This document shows positions 11,401 through 24,501 of a stretch of DNA of 64,000 nucleotides, in pieces; the first letter of the stretch is position 1; each line of letters begins with the position of its first letter. This stretch comes from Manihot esculenta (taxonomy: Eukaryota > Streptophyta > Magnoliopsida > Malpighiales > Euphorbiaceae): the NCBI RefSeq assembly GCF_001659605.2, contig NC_035164.2, forward strand, positions 1,761,001 to 1,825,000, read 5' to 3'. The position numbers and the translations under genes are program-made. Under the pieces are notes generated by a model, which had not been told where the DNA came from, made no database searches, and was given only the letters and a program-made list of their open reading frames with translations.

Positions 11401-13191
11401 ATGGAGGAGCTAAATTGTCAAGATTTAGAAATGGGTAAACTTGAGCCCCAACGTAGCGGGTCAAGCAGGAAGATGGAGAAGGATGATCAAACTTCCAAGA
11501 CAATGGAGACTACAAGTGAGGCCCCAACACATGCTAGTGAAGATGCATTTGCGGATGCCAGGGAATTGGGATCTGGCCATATTGGGTACGCATCATTTTA
11601 TTTTGGGAGCTTGGAGTTTACTCAAATTGATTTATTTTGTTGATATCTCCTGATATCATACAAGCTAGTTATTTGGCTTTTATTTGTTTACTGATGGATT
11701 TCTGGTGTTTCTGTTATGAATTTTTCTTGTTGGATTTAGTTGCTCGCATTATAGAAGGAGATGCAAAATTAGAGCACCTTGTTGTAATGAGATCTTTGAC
11801 TGTGTGCATTGCCATAATGAAGCTAAGGTACAACAATTAAAATTCTTTTCTCCTCCTTCCCCTTCCTTTCTCCTTCTTGGGAGTTTGTTTTCTCTTGTAA
11901 ATAGTTCTCTATATTCTTGGTATAATGTTACTAATATTTTTAAGCTGATAATTCTATTGACAGAACTCGGTGGAAACCAGTTCTCATGATCAACACAACA
12001 TTCCAAGCCATGAAGTGATAAAGGTTCGACTGTGTGCATTTTCTGTATCGGCTAACCATTTTTAAAATCTAAATTTGAAAGGGAGATATATAATGGAGCA
12101 ATTATGATGAGTTTATGTGTCTTTCAGGTCATTTGTACCCGTTGTCACACAGAACAAGATGTAAGTATATTCAACCTAAACTACAATAGGATGCAAGTCA
12201 AAGATATTTGACAAATCAATATCTAAGTATTATAAAGCCGGGTTTAAAATAGGTTAACAAAATATTGCTAAGTGCAAGTTGATTTCTTTTCTGTGCTGCA
12301 TTGCTCTTTATATGGAAACAATAAGTTTTTATTCCCAGCTCTATCATCAGGAACACCATCCCCAATGTTTTTTCATAATAAATGATGAGAGTTTTTCCAT
12401 CTTTTGTTTTTAGTTACTGCAGTTTTTTCTTTCCTACTTCCAGCTCATTCATCTTTATTATGTTACAACAAAATCCCTCTTTGTTGCCATGGAAATATCA
12501 ACTTCTGTTTTGTTACAGAAACCGAAGAGGTTACCATGGACTGATTAGCTCCATGGTTTTATTTTATGATCACTTCCATGTTGCTAATAACCTCAGAAAG
12601 TTCGTTTGAAAAATTAGTTAAAATTGTTGTGATGTATTCAATCAGGTTCAGCAGAATTGTGTGAGTTGTGGAGTTTGCATGGGGAAGTACTTCTGTGCCA
12701 AGTGCATATTCTTCGACGATAATGTAATGTTTGTTCTTTGCTTCTCGGTGATTATCTTCCTGACTTGTCTGTTTAGTTTAACAGAGAATGCTGCTTTCAG
12801 GTTTCAAAGAATCCATACCATTGTAACGAATGCAGAATTTGCAGGTAAGATGCTAAAAACATTTCTCTTTTTCTCAGTTCATTTCCAGTGTAGTTCCATA
12901 AAATATTGTTGGTAAGTTGTGATGTCTGATGGCTTCTTCAGAATCTTTTTGCTGTCGGAATTACCCAGAACTCATTCATTTGTTTCATGATTGTTTTTAC
13001 AGAGACAGAGGAAGGGAAAATTACTCCCATTGTAAGAAATGTGGTGAGTGGGGAAAAAAATTGCATTCACAGCCTAATTGAAAAGTGAAAAAAAAAACCC
13101 AAAAATTTTCTTTCTTATGAAAAATGTAAATCATGTTTCTCCTGCAGGATCTTGCTATCCAAAATTAATGGAAGATGTCCACCAAGATTGA
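11401..13191 (+). CDS. CHY zinc-finger protein lacking the RING domain (truncated CHYR paralogue)
   Basis: Eight exons: 11401-11585, 11740-11827, 11964-12023, 12128-12160, 12646-12723, 12801-12844, 13003-13043, 13148-13191, about 190 aa. Exons 2-7 have the same lengths as those of the neighbour at 14949 (88, 60, 33, 78, 44, 41), showing a tandem duplication. The CHY domain ([16 protein letters not shown] onward) and most of the CTCHY region are present with their Cys/His ligands. Exon 8 stops at TGA 13189-13191, just where the relative continues into the RING-H2 and zinc-ribbon parts; no RING remnant was seen downstream. It therefore cannot be a normal E3 ligase. The N-terminus (about 60 acidic/polar residues) is longer than in the relative. 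The start codon is only 53 bp after the HMA gene stop. It could be a functional short protein, a decaying copy, or the 3' part of a fused transcript. Confidence 0.75.
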
Positions 13192-14948
13192 GCTTTACTA
13201 TCTGTTCAAGGTTTGTGGTGACTGTTATTAGCAAAGAGATTGCTTGCTGCAATTGGCTATGGATTGATCCATAGCCAGAGGTGTCAATAATAGGAGCAAA
13301 TGAAGGAATATTTGGTTTCCTTTCTGCAAAAAAATTACTGTTAATTACAATTTGTCTACATGGTTGGGTTGTAAAACCAAGCACTCAAAACTATTTAAAT
13401 AGCAAATTTACAATTTGCCCCAAATCTTTTTACAAAAAGTCATTTTACTCCCTCTCAATTGTCAAATTCTGAATAATTTAGTCCCAGTAATACAAAGGCG
13501 AGTGTATATCATTACATGGAATAACTCAATCCCTGTAATATAGCAGTGTGAGCATGAGGCATCAGATAAAATATAAGAATTAAGTTATTTTAGGGTTTGA
13601 ATTAAAGGGATAAATAAGATAAAAAAAAAAATCAAATTTTACTTGCTGAGTTATAATATTTGAAAATTTTACTAGTTTATTCTTACCATAAAATTTTACA
13701 AGCGTGTCGAACCACTCATTTCAACGATGGTGATAGAGGTGGGCAGTATTTGGTTCAAATCGAAAAAACCGATTGAATCAAACTAATTTAAAAATTCGAT
13801 TAAGTTTTTTATTCATTTCGCTTCGGTTTAATTTTTAATTTTAAAATTTTTGGTTATTTAGATCATATTAAAATATTTTAATTAAATTTTAAAATACTAA
13901 AAATAATATGTAAAAAATAAAAAATTTATTAAATATTGAAATCGATCAAAATTATTTTAGTAATAGTAGTAAATGACAGTACCTGTATTCAATTTTCATT
14001 AATTTATTATTTCAAACAAAATTGTCTATATAATATTATCGTAATGTCTGTTTGAGAGGAGAAATTACTGAAGAGAGCAAATGGGCTATAAGGTGATTTT
14101 GCAAGAGAGCAAATGTGTTGGTGAAGAGAAGCAATGGAAGCAAGTGGGGTTTCTTTTTGTGCTTTATCTCTATCAGAAAATGACAGCATTCTCAGATATT
14201 TTGCTGTGCAATTGATAAGCATTACATCTCTTTCAAATTAATTCTTAGACCAACACTAAACTGTGGATAAACAAAAAAAAAGACAAAGATACTCATTAAT
14301 ATACTCTCATTTCAATTCTAACCACTAAACAACTGCCATGTGTTCACTGGGCTATAGAGAGACCCACCACTACTGTTGGGCCACACTCGGACAAGCAAGA
14401 AAAAACGCTTGCTACTGGTGAAAGTAGTGGACCCCAAGCCTACTCAGCAACTACTCAGATCCTAATCCAATATATTAATAATAACAAAATTTAGAAAAAA
14501 AGATCTTCTAAAATGACGGACAAACCTATGGTCGCCAGCGGTTTGGCGAAATTCTAGCAGCAGCATCTCACTTACGGTAGAATTAGTGAATTAACACTAA
14601 AAAAAAAGAAATTTTATATAAAATTATGGGAAGAAGATTTGAGATTCTTACAACTCACTCTTGGCTCACAGATTCTAAAAAGATATATAACCTTTTTTAT
14701 CACTAGAATAAAGCTTTCAATTCTCTATATCCATTAAAACCCACGTTCCTCATTAATTCTCGGATAAGACAACCTTCTCCTCCGTGTTGCTGACTCTCCC
14801 TTCTTTCTCATGTATATATTTTCCATTTCTGTGTCTCCTCCATCCCTGTATCACCATCTTTTGGCTCATTAATTCCTGGGTTTGTGCTTCATTCTGGGAT
14901 TTCTATTGATTGGGTTTTGTCTGAAGTAGAAATTGTCGGAATTTGAAA
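13192..14948. other. Spacer between the two CHY genes
   Basis: AT-rich, with no RING-coding remnant of the upstream gene. It holds a MITE relic at 13737-13955. The segment at 14640-14948, with pyrimidine-rich stretches, is the likely promoter/5' UTR of the downstream gene. Confidence 0.5.
13737..13955 (+). repeat. Half-copy of the CGGTTCGGTT-type MITE
   Basis: Begins GAGGTGGGCAGTATTTGGTT and continues through an AT-rich core that matches 19984-20290 at many positions (both contain TTTTAATTAAATTTTAAAATA followed by TAAAAAATAAAAAA-like sequence). The right terminal inverted repeat is missing, so it is a truncated, older copy. Confidence 0.6.
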
Positions 14949-17710
14949 ATGAGTACTGAGTTTGAGGCACAATCCAACTTTACTGAATCTGGGAATTATG
15001 GGTATGTTTTATTTTGTTTAGATTTCTTAAATTTCATCTGTTTTTATTGATTTTTGATAGATTTTTCAATCTGGGGTTGAAAAATTTTTGGGTTTTGGGT
15101 TTTTTTTTTTGTTGGTGGTGGATTTAGGTGTTCCCATTACAGGAGAAAATGCAAGATCAGAGCACCTTGTTGCAATGAGGTATTTGATTGCAGACATTGT
15201 CATAATGAAGCTAAGGTACAATGAATTATTTGACCTTTCCCTTTTTCAAGATTATTCTCTGGAAGATTTTTCTAATCTGATATATTTACTAATTTATTTA
15301 TTTAATATTTTGTATTTAATAGAACTCCTTGGAAACTAATCCTCTGGATCGACATGATATTCCACGTCATGATGTTACTAAGGTTTGCTTTTTCTTATTC
15401 ATTTCTACTTCAATGAATTTTCTGAATTTTAAATTTGATGAGGGTCTGACTCTCAAGTCTACTGTAATGTAGAAAATTTTAGGATTCTTTAAAAAAATTT
15501 TTATGTGCAAGAGATGGATGAAACTGTAGCCAATGGTCTTGATGATTGAAAATTTTGAACAGAAGGTTCTAAGAACTTGGTTTGTCATAAAAAAGGGAGC
15601 ATTGCTTAGCATAGTACCCATGTTTTTAGGCATTTCTAAATTCCAGATATGACCAAAAGAAAAAAAAAAAACTATATGTGGGCTTTTGCTTTGTTGAATT
15701 GAATCTTCCACTTTTTGAGATATTTTCTCTTTGGATATCCATTTTATCTCAAAAAAGTAGGTGAGCTTTTGCAACTGGTTGTGGTCTCAAGAATCTAGTT
15801 TATTTCTTTAGTTAAGTAGACAATTCTATGGAGAAAGCGAGCAGGATAACATTCGGATCGAATTTGGAATCACTCAGAAAATGTCCTGTTAGGCCTCTTG
15901 AGATATATTTTATCCTTGAATGAAGTGCAATGTTTTGAGACAAAAGGCATCATTTGTCCATATCAGACATTCATTAGATGTTTATTTAGCGGATTCGAAA
16001 ATATGTTGTCAGTTAATGTCTGATTATGATGGTCATTTTGCCCTTTTGATTGTTCTCCGGGGCATGTTCTTCTCTAATTGTATCTCACCCACTTCATTTG
16101 ATTTTCAGGTCATATGCTCCGTCTGTGGCACAGAACAAGATGTAAGTGGTTTCAACATCAGAAGTCTAAGACATTTTGACAATTCAGATAATTTTCATTG
16201 AAAGATGAGGTTCTTAAGATTCTTGTCTTGTCTTAATCAGGTTCAGCAGAATTGCATAAATTGTGGAGTTTGTATGGGGAAGTACTTCTGTGCAAAGTGC
16301 AAATTCTTCGATGATGATGTAATTTTCTTCTTTACTTCTCAGTGGTTATCTATCTGAGTTATATTTTGCTAAATTGGACAATTTTGCTGATAAATAAACT
16401 GATCGGTGCATCCAGATCGCAAAGAATCAATACCACTGTGATGAATGTGGCATATGCAGGCAAGATTCTTAGATTTATGTCTCTGACTTAAATATTTTCT
16501 CTTGCTTTTTTCTTTTTATTGCCATATTATATTCTTTCTTTTGTAATTGCTATAGCATTATGCACTAAATTATGCAATTTGTAAATTTATCAAATCATGA
16601 GTAATTTCGAGGTCTAATGATTACTTCATTCTGTATCTGTTCTGTCCCCGCGTGAATTTCTCCTCTGAATTCATACATTGTATATGCTTTTGCAGAACTG
16701 GTGGTCAGGAAAATTTCTTCCATTGTAAACAATGTGGTAAGTTGACATAAGCTAACAAGCAATTTAAAGAAAAAGCAGAGGTTGCAATTCATTTGTTCTG
16801 TTTCTCTCAAGTAATTTGAACCGATTTTTCAGGACGTAAGTGATTTCTTTTTTCAGGATGTTGCTATTCAAAGTTAATGAAAGATGCCCACCGTTGCGTG
16901 GAAAGAGCAATGCACCACAATTGCCCTGTTTGCTTTGAGGTAAGCAAAATCACTAAACGAAATCAAATAAATTTTATTGAAAATCTTGACAAAATTTCTT
17001 GATATTTAATGCATTCTTTTCCAATCTGCAGTTTCTGTTTGACACTATGAAAGATATAACTGTGTTGCCTTGTGGACATACGATACATTTGGAATGTGTG
17101 AGAGAGATGGAACAGCATTACAGGTAAGAACTATGCGTCTTTCTCGTACTTATTTTCGCACATAAATTCAGGTTGATAGATTTTTATCACATAGATTTTG
17201 CGTTCTTTTTTCTTTATTTTTTTTTGTCCCAATGGATTGATACGTGAATTACTCAACTTTGCAGGTACTCATGCCCAGTGTGCTCCAAGTCCATCTGTGA
17301 CATGTCCAGATTATGGAGAAAGCTTGATCAAGAGGTGTTTTAAATATTTATACTGCATGTTCGTCTTATCGTTTTCAATTCGTGTTCTAATGTGCATGTT
17401 CTAACATTGTTTTGTACAAAACTTCATTGCAGATTGCTGCAACTCCAATGCCTGATATTTACCAAAATAAAATGGCAAGTGGTTGAGCTTAATGCATATA
17501 ATCCTTTTAGTAATTGATGATTATTACAAATTAACTGACAATGTATGCAAACAGGTGTGGATTCTCTGCAATGATTGTGGTGCAAACTCCCACGTAAGAT
17601 TCCATATAGTGGCGCATAAATGTCTAAGCTGCAAGTCCTACAATACCCGACAGACACAAGGAGGCGCAGGCGGATCTTGCTCGTCAGGCATGGCTGAAAT
17701 GGTGAGATGA
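14949..17710 (+). CDS. CHYR1: CHY zinc-finger and RING E3 ubiquitin ligase (RZPF34/CHYR1/MIEL1-like)
   Basis: Twelve exons: 14949-15001, 15128-15215, 15323-15382, 16109-16141, 16241-16318, 16416-16459, 16696-16736, 16857-16939, 17032-17123, 17265-17334, 17433-17474, 17555-17710, giving 279 aa, normal for the family. Domains in order: CHY zinc finger (about 19-95; [16 protein letters not shown]), CTCHY finger (about 95-160), RING-H2 (CPVCFE ... [11 protein letters not shown] ... YSCPVCSKS) and a C-terminal zinc ribbon ([11 protein letters not shown] ... [11 protein letters not shown]). All ligands are present. Introns 6 and 11 use GC donors (TGCAG|GCAAGA and AAATG|GCAAGT). Family members act as cytosolic/nuclear E3 ligases in ABA, drought and MYB-factor turnover; that this one does the same is inferred. 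The symbol marks the family, not proven orthology. Confidence 0.94.
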
Positions 17711-19199
17711 CTGTTGGTTTAACTACAAAAGGCATTCAAATCCTCCTGCATTCATCCGTCTGCTCTTGGCTACGAGCTAAATGTTCAAGATGCATCAAAT
17801 TTGCAGTCAAAGCCAACTTGTGCAGATTGATTTTTGCCGATGAAAACTTGGTTTAATGTTCCAACATGAGGTTACTAACCAACAAGAACCTCTTTACTTC
17901 AAATTTATGTAGTAGATTTTCCTCTCTTTTTTTCTTCTGCATCTCTATAATTAAAGGAAATGAAGTAGACTATCTTCTGAATGAAGAAGTTTTAGTATAT
18001 TGAAGTTTAATGTACTTGTAGGATGTCAATTATTTTTAATTTTTTTGTAACATTGTCTTAAGTTCATACTTGTATAGTAGCATATGAGAACTGAAGTTGT
18101 GGTTGAGTATACATTAGTTTTTCTAATTTTGTAGTAATGATCTCTCACTATCTAAGAAATTGAGAAGATTTTGTAACGATGTCAACTGCAGCATGTAAAA
18201 TAAGTTATAATATCATTGAAAAAAATTATTAAATTTTTAATCAACACATAATGGAAACGAATTGAAGTTTTGATGCCATAAATTATGTATAATTTATCCT
18301 CAGAAGAACATAAAGTTTTGGTGTGTGTGAGTGAGTTTTTTTAAACGTTTCACACACTCCTCTTTTATTTCTTTTTCTCTTATCTTTTAGTAACGCATAA
18401 CTGTCATTCTGTTACAATACCACCTGTCACTATCAAACAGAGCCATACGTATGGGCGTACATGTCTTTTCACCATCGTCAGACGACCATTTAATTTTCTT
18501 TCGGCGCTCTTACTTGTGGCATAGCTGAACTTGCTCCACTAGTCTCTCATCACGTCAAATGAGTTGGACTCCTCTTTGATGAGCAAGGTCTCGGTTAGTC
18601 CGACATGCTTGATTGTGGATTAGGTTGCGTATTAATGAGCCAATTTGCGTAGTAAACTCTAATAGGTTTTGAGTCTAACTCTTCTGCAAGGGTTCAACTA
18701 CGGTTTGAGTACCAGTGACCCAACAGTCATCACTTTCCATTTTGGATATATTACCACTTCATCTAAAAGAACGGTCAATTCAGCTCTCAAGTTATATCAC
18801 TCTCCGTTAACTCTAATTTTCTACTAAAAATATAAAAGAGAATATATAATAAAATATATTTAGCTAGATTTGAGTTGATAAGTGCAAGAGAGCCATATAA
18901 CAAAAACTAAATAGAACTCTATTTGCACAGTTTTTTTTTATATAAGCCGAGAAAATTGGAGCCACTCGCAAAATAATGCAATAGAGGGAAACCCAATAAC
19001 CCTTTGGTAAAGCAAAAAGCTAGACTACGAGAGCTAAGCATGATAGACAAAACAGGATAGCAGCAAAATCAAGCCAAAAACTAACAAAAAAATCAAGCCA
19101 AAATCAAAATATAAATTAATATTTTTTTTCCTTTTCCTTTTTAATACAATTAGATCTAATCAAATCTTGAAATGATTCTAATAACATTGAGTTAATGTT
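17711..19199. other. 3' UTR and intergenic DNA
   Basis: The first about 350 bases are the probable 3' UTR of the E3 ligase gene. The rest is AT-rich with one dispersed repeat (18322-18732). No gene seen. Confidence 0.5.
18322..18732 (+). repeat. Dispersed repeat, copy 1 (possible solo LTR)
   Basis: About 410 bp clearly similar to 45416-45841 in the same orientation; shared words include CGTCAAATGAGTTGG, GACCATTTAATT and AGTAAACTCTAAT. Both copies begin TGTGTGT and end near GTCATC, suggesting TG...CA ends of a small LTR. No coding capacity and no clear target duplication. Confidence 0.7.
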
Positions 19200-19380
19200 T
19201 TTTGAGAATAAATACCATAAAAATTAAACAATTGGCAATTCACCATTATAAAATAAAATATTGGGATGGGATGGAAATAAAATATTGGGATGGGACATCT
19301 TCTATCCAAACCTGAAACTTAATATTAGAATTTAAAGACCACTTAGCAAGCATGAGCTACAATATTACTTTATCTAAGTG
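19200..19380 (-). pseudogene. LINE RNase H end and 3' tail, separated by the copia insertion
   Basis: Read on the minus strand, this resumes the LINE RNase H (NIVAHAC, AKWSLNSN-like, then a VWIEDVPSQYF-like end), exactly continuing the sequence broken at 24655. The TATGA duplication at the junction supports that the two pieces were one. The 3' boundary is approximate. Confidence 0.65.
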
Positions 19381-19385
19381 TATGA

Positions 19386-19554
19386 TCTTAGTTTTAGAGA
19401 AAGTAATTCTTTATTAACTTGTATAATACTGAAAAATTCAGAAAATGTATTATACATCTCAGTACATCGTATTTATAGACATAAGATATTAACTAGAACC
19501 TACTAGAATACAGTAGAAATACATGACTCAAAATATGGCCTATATACACTAACA
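19386..19554 (-). repeat. 3' LTR of the copia element
   Basis: 169 bp. On the minus strand it begins TGTTAGTGTATA and ends CTAAAACTAAGA. It aligns along its whole length with 24502-24654 but with several substitutions and small indels, so the insertion is not recent. Confidence 0.85.
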
Positions 19555-19599
19555 CACCCCCTTCAAGTTGGAGTTGGTGTTAGATCAACCAGATGCAAC

Positions 19600-22500
19600 T
19601 TAACAAGAAAGCACGATAGAGCAAAGGTGAGAGAGACTTAGTGAAAATGTCTGCAAGTTGGTGTACATGAGAAATATGAGCAGGTGAGATGAAGCCTTTC
19701 TATAACTGTTCACGCACCAGGTGATAATTAATGTCGAGATGTTTGGTGCGTTTATGAAAAACAAGATTATTAACAATCAATACAAAAATCTTTAAGGATA
19801 TAAGATATCCAAAGAAGCTCACAAATAGCAGCGTGCATGCTGCGATACTCTACTTCAGTAGAGGATTTAGAAACGGTTGGTTGTTTCTTCGTTTTTTAGC
19901 TAATAAGGGAATCACTTAGAAAAATACAGGAGCCAGTTATAGATTTCCTAGAAAAAGAATAAGTGGCCTAATCTGCATCACAGTTAGGGGTGAGCAGTAT
20001 TCGGTTTAAACTGAAAAAATCGACCGAACCGAACCGATTTAAAATTTTGGTTCGATTTTTTATATATTTTGGTTCAGTTCGGTTTGTAATTTCAAAAATT
20101 TTGGTTATTTCGGTTCGGTTCGGTTTTGATCAGAAAAAAACCGAAAAAACCGAACCGAACCGATTAGTGATAATAATATGTTTTTTCAATAATATAGAGA
20201 AATTAAATCATATTAAAATTAAAATATTTTAATTAAATTTTAAAATATTAAAAATAAAGTGTAAAAAATAAAAAAAATTATTAAAAATCGAAACTGATCA
20301 AACCGAACCAAATCGAACCGAATCAGACCGGTTTGGTTCGATTCAGTTTCTGACCAAAATCGGTTCGGTTCGATTTTTATAAACACTAAAATTTCGGTTT
20401 TCGGTTTATTCGGTTCGGTTCGATTTTGAACCGAACCGACTGAATGCTCACCCCTAATCACAGTAAGCTTTTAAATGAGAAACAGATGAGTAAGTAAGAA
20501 AAAATAAACCTTATGATAGGCAAGATTTAAGATATCTTAGCAAATGACAAGCAACATCCCAATGAGGATGTCTTGGAGTAGACATGAACAGACTCGGATA
20601 GTGAATAACAAAGCTAATATCAGGTTGAGCAATGTTTATATACAATAACCTGCCAACCAGTAGCCGGTATTTATCCGGGTCAGATAAAAGATCACCAGAG
20701 GAAGATTCAAGATGCAATCCTTGAGGCAAAGGGGTGGAAACCCCCTTTACATTAACCATTCCAGTATCTTGCAGAACATCTAAATAAACTTCCTTTGGCT
20801 TATTACAGTACCATAAAAAGACCTGGCAATTTTCAAACCAAGAAAATATTTTAAAGAACCAAGATCTTTAATAGTAAATTTATTGTGCAAAGCTACCTCA
20901 ATTTGTTGCATAGCATATATAGAGGTGCTTGTAATGATAGCATCATCAACATATATCAAAAGAGTAAGAAATTCATTATCCACACGTCTAGTAAAAAGAC
21001 AGTGATCATGAACAGATTGAACAAATCCCAAAGATTGAAGAAAATGAGTAAATTCTACATTTCACTGCCTAAAGACTTGCCAAAGGCCATAAAGAGATCT
21101 TTTTAAAAGACAAACCTATTCCAGAGCAGTCTTATAGTAGCCTACAGGAGGCTGCATATAAACTTTCTCATCCAAGAAACCATTTAAAAAGGCGTTGTTA
21201 ATATCAAATTGAAAAATGGACCAATTTTTAGAGATAGCTAAATATATAAAAATTCTAATTGTGACAATCTTAGCCACAAGAGAAAATCTTTTTTTGAAAT
21301 CCAAACCTTCCACTTGACTATAACCCTTTGCTACTAATCTAGTTTTATATCAATCAACCTCTCCATTAGGTTTGACCTTGACCTTATAAACCCATATGGA
21401 CCCAATGACCTTCTTACTTTTAGGTAAGATGTAAGGATCCAAGTCTCATTTTGTTCAAGAGCCAAAAGCTCTTGCTTCATAGCCTCAATCCAGTTCGGAT
21501 TAATGGAAGCTTGAAAAAAGGTATGTGGTTCATAAATTTGTGAGACAGAGTTGAAATAAGTGTGATAAAAGGTAAAGTGAAATTGATAGAACATTCATGA
21601 GGTGAGCTTGAAACAAGATTGTTAACAACAAAATCTTACATCCAAAAAGGTTTATTATGAGGCCTACTACTTCTTCTAGGTGGTGGAGATGAAACACGAG
21701 TTTCACTAATAAGTGTGGGTGGATCAATCACATTAGTATGAGAGTGTGAAAAGAAAACATTATTAGAACCAAATGTGATAGGATAAATACTGGTAGTATC
21801 ATCATCATGAACCACAGGAAGGACAGAATTGACAGCAAGAGACTGACTTAAATGTTTAGAAGCAAAAAGGAAGATTGATTCATGAAACATAACGTCTCTA
21901 CTAATGATAATTCTTTTGAAAGATAATTCTTACGATCTATATCCTTTTTTAGTGGCTAAATATCTCAAAAAACACATTCTACAGCTCTAGGATTAAATTT
22001 ATTCCTTCTAGGACCATAATTAACAATAAAACAAAGACAGTCTATAGTTCTCAAATCATATCTAGGAGGTTTATGAAAAAGTGCCTCAAAAGGAGTTAGC
22101 CAACCAAGCTTTTTAACAGGTATTCTATTAAGAAGATATGTAGCAGCTAAAATGCATTCTGACCAATATGTTTTAGGAAAGTTAGCTTGAAATTGAATAG
22201 CACCTGCTACGTTCAAAATATGTTTGTGTTTAATCTTGACCACACCATTTTAAAAGTATATAGACATGTATTGTGGTGAATAATCCCTTTAGATGTGAAT
22301 AGCCGGTGGCATTTGTCATTAACAATTGTCACTTTTTTATGACTCTAATTTTGTTCCCAAATTGCGTTTTAACATATTGAATGAAAGAGCACAAGATAAA
22401 ATATGCTTGATCTTTGAAATTAATAATGTAAGTCTAAGTAACTTTAATGTTATCATCTACAATGGTAACAAAAAATTTTGCATTAGTTATAGACGGGACA

Positions 22501-24400
22501 GCAAAAGGCCCCCATAAATCCACATAAATGAGTTTAAAAGTTTGTGATGTGGCACTAGTACTAGCATGAAAGTGCAATCTTACCATTTTGGCCAAGGGAC
22601 AAATAAAGTAATTAAGATTCTTGTCAACAGAATTTGCAAATTTAGAAATATGTGTCATTTTGTGATAAGATGTATGACCTAATCTAACATATAAAACAGA
22701 AAAAGAAATTGGCAAAAGAATTGGTCTCTTTGTTATATTCAGTAGAGACATTGGTATTTATAATTGGCTCTATGGATAGAGTATTACAGGTAGATGCAAT
22801 TAATTTCTATGTATTAGAAATGCAGAAATGTGTGTGATCAAGAATATAGAGACCATTGACTAGCTTTCCAACAGCTATCACAGAGTTACTCCTCTAGTCT
22901 TGAAAGAAACAATATCTTGAGTAAAATTATAATTTTAATGCAGTATCTTTAAGAAGTTTTTGTACATATAACAAATTTAAAGTGAAGCCAGGGATTAATA
23001 AAACATTTAGCAACTGCAATGTTTGATGCAAATCAACAGTACCAGTATAAAAAACTCTTATTTTGGAATCATTTGGTAAGTGTACCGTGTAGGCAGTTTG
23101 ACAAATGAGATACATGACATCAAATGAACATATGGTGTAATGTGATCAGATGCACTGGTGTCAATAATCCATATTTCATTTTTTTTGTGTCACGAATAGC
23201 ATATTTGAGTAAGTAAACCAGCACTATTATTAGCTATAGGTTGAGATTGAAAGACATTATCAAAGTAATCAAAAGGATTGTATGTTGGCGAATGAGCCGA
23301 GTGTGAGCTCACCATTTTCACAGTAGCAACTATCTTATCTTTGATGAACTTGTTCATTTCTTGCTGTAGCAACTCAAGCTTTGCATTGACTTCATCATAT
23401 TTGCTCAGTTTGATAATGAGAGATGGAATCTCATCCATCAACGATGTTTCTTTGATGTTGTGTCCCTGTGATTGTGAGGCACAAGTAGCAAATTTATGTT
23501 GAGATAGTCTTTGATTAATGTAGTTCTTGTGTCGTACTTTGAACCACTCCGGATACCCTATGAGCTTGAAGCAACCTGATTTGGTGTGTCTGTCTCTGTT
23601 ACAGTAGTTGCAATGGCCTTTATTTTGATTGTATCTCTGATTTTCCTTGCGATCTCCTTGTGTCCTAACAGCCAAGGCCATCATCACCTCTGTTTGGTCA
23701 GAGAAATTGACTTGAACTTCCTTCTGCGACTCAATACGCAATACCATTGAGAATGCTTAATTCACCATCGACAGCGGGTCTTGAAGTAAGATTTGGCTTC
23801 GCACTTGATCATAAGCTTCATTGAGTCTCATGAAAAACTACATCAATTGACTCGTATTGTGCATTTCAATCGCTAATTTCTCATATCCATAGCTGTGTGG
23901 CAGTATGGTCTCGATATTAGCCAACTCATCCCAGAGTTGTTTTAGCTTACTGTAATACACGATCACCAACAAGTTTTCTTGCGAAATCGACGCGATCTTG
24001 CATTTAATTCAGTAGATCATTGGATCGTTACTCTCGTCGTACCATTCAGCCAATTCATTCTAGAGTCCTCTAGTTGTGGCATAGAGAAAACTGCCTACTA
24101 GATCCTTTCATATGGAGTTTAAGATCCAGGAAGTTACCATGTAGTCACACCTTTTCTACATTTCATAGTCATCAGAGCATTCCTGAGAAATATTTGTTTT
24201 TCCTTTTACAAAGCCAAGTTTGTTCTTCACTCCGAGAGCTATCTTCATCGCTCGGCTTCATCCTCTGTAGTTGATTCCCATTAGTTGAACGGAAACAAGA
24301 AGCATTGCCGGATTATCAAAGTTTTGCAAGACTAGAACGTCATCGAGAACACCTTTTACCGAGTCTTGTATTGGAATTGCCGGATCGCATACAGAACTGG
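19600..24400 (-). pseudogene. copia gag-pol coding region, broken by stops, frameshifts and a MITE
   Basis: In minus-strand order: gag with a CX2CX4HX4C zinc knuckle (CNYCNRDRHTKSGC, around 23600), a protease-like part near 23000-23115, GAG-preintegrase and integrase start (22434-22751; FKLIYVDLWGPF), integrase core (21965-22243), RT (21116-21313 FDINNAFLNG; 20780-21031 with catalytic YVDD), and RNase H (SSTEVEYRSMH about 19850, LDINYHLVRE about 19730). Every domain sits in a separate short frame, so no intact polyprotein remains. Confidence 0.88.
19984..20457. mobile_element. MITE inserted in the copia RNase H region
   Basis: 474 bp. Terminal inverted repeats TTAGGGGTGAGCA...TGCTCACCCCTAA extend inward into CGGTTCGGTT-type arrays that are complementary between the two halves, so the unit can fold into one hairpin. 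Flanked by TCACAG (19978-19983 and 20458-20463). Non-coding. The superfamily cannot be fixed because the true duplication could be 6 or 7 bp. Confidence 0.85.
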
Positions 24401-24501
24401 TCTCCTCCATAGCACAGATCTTGAAGGAAATGAGAAAGACACTATTTGGTTTAGGCAGTTTTGAGGAAACAATACTTTTTAGAGAACCTGCTCTGACATC
24501 A

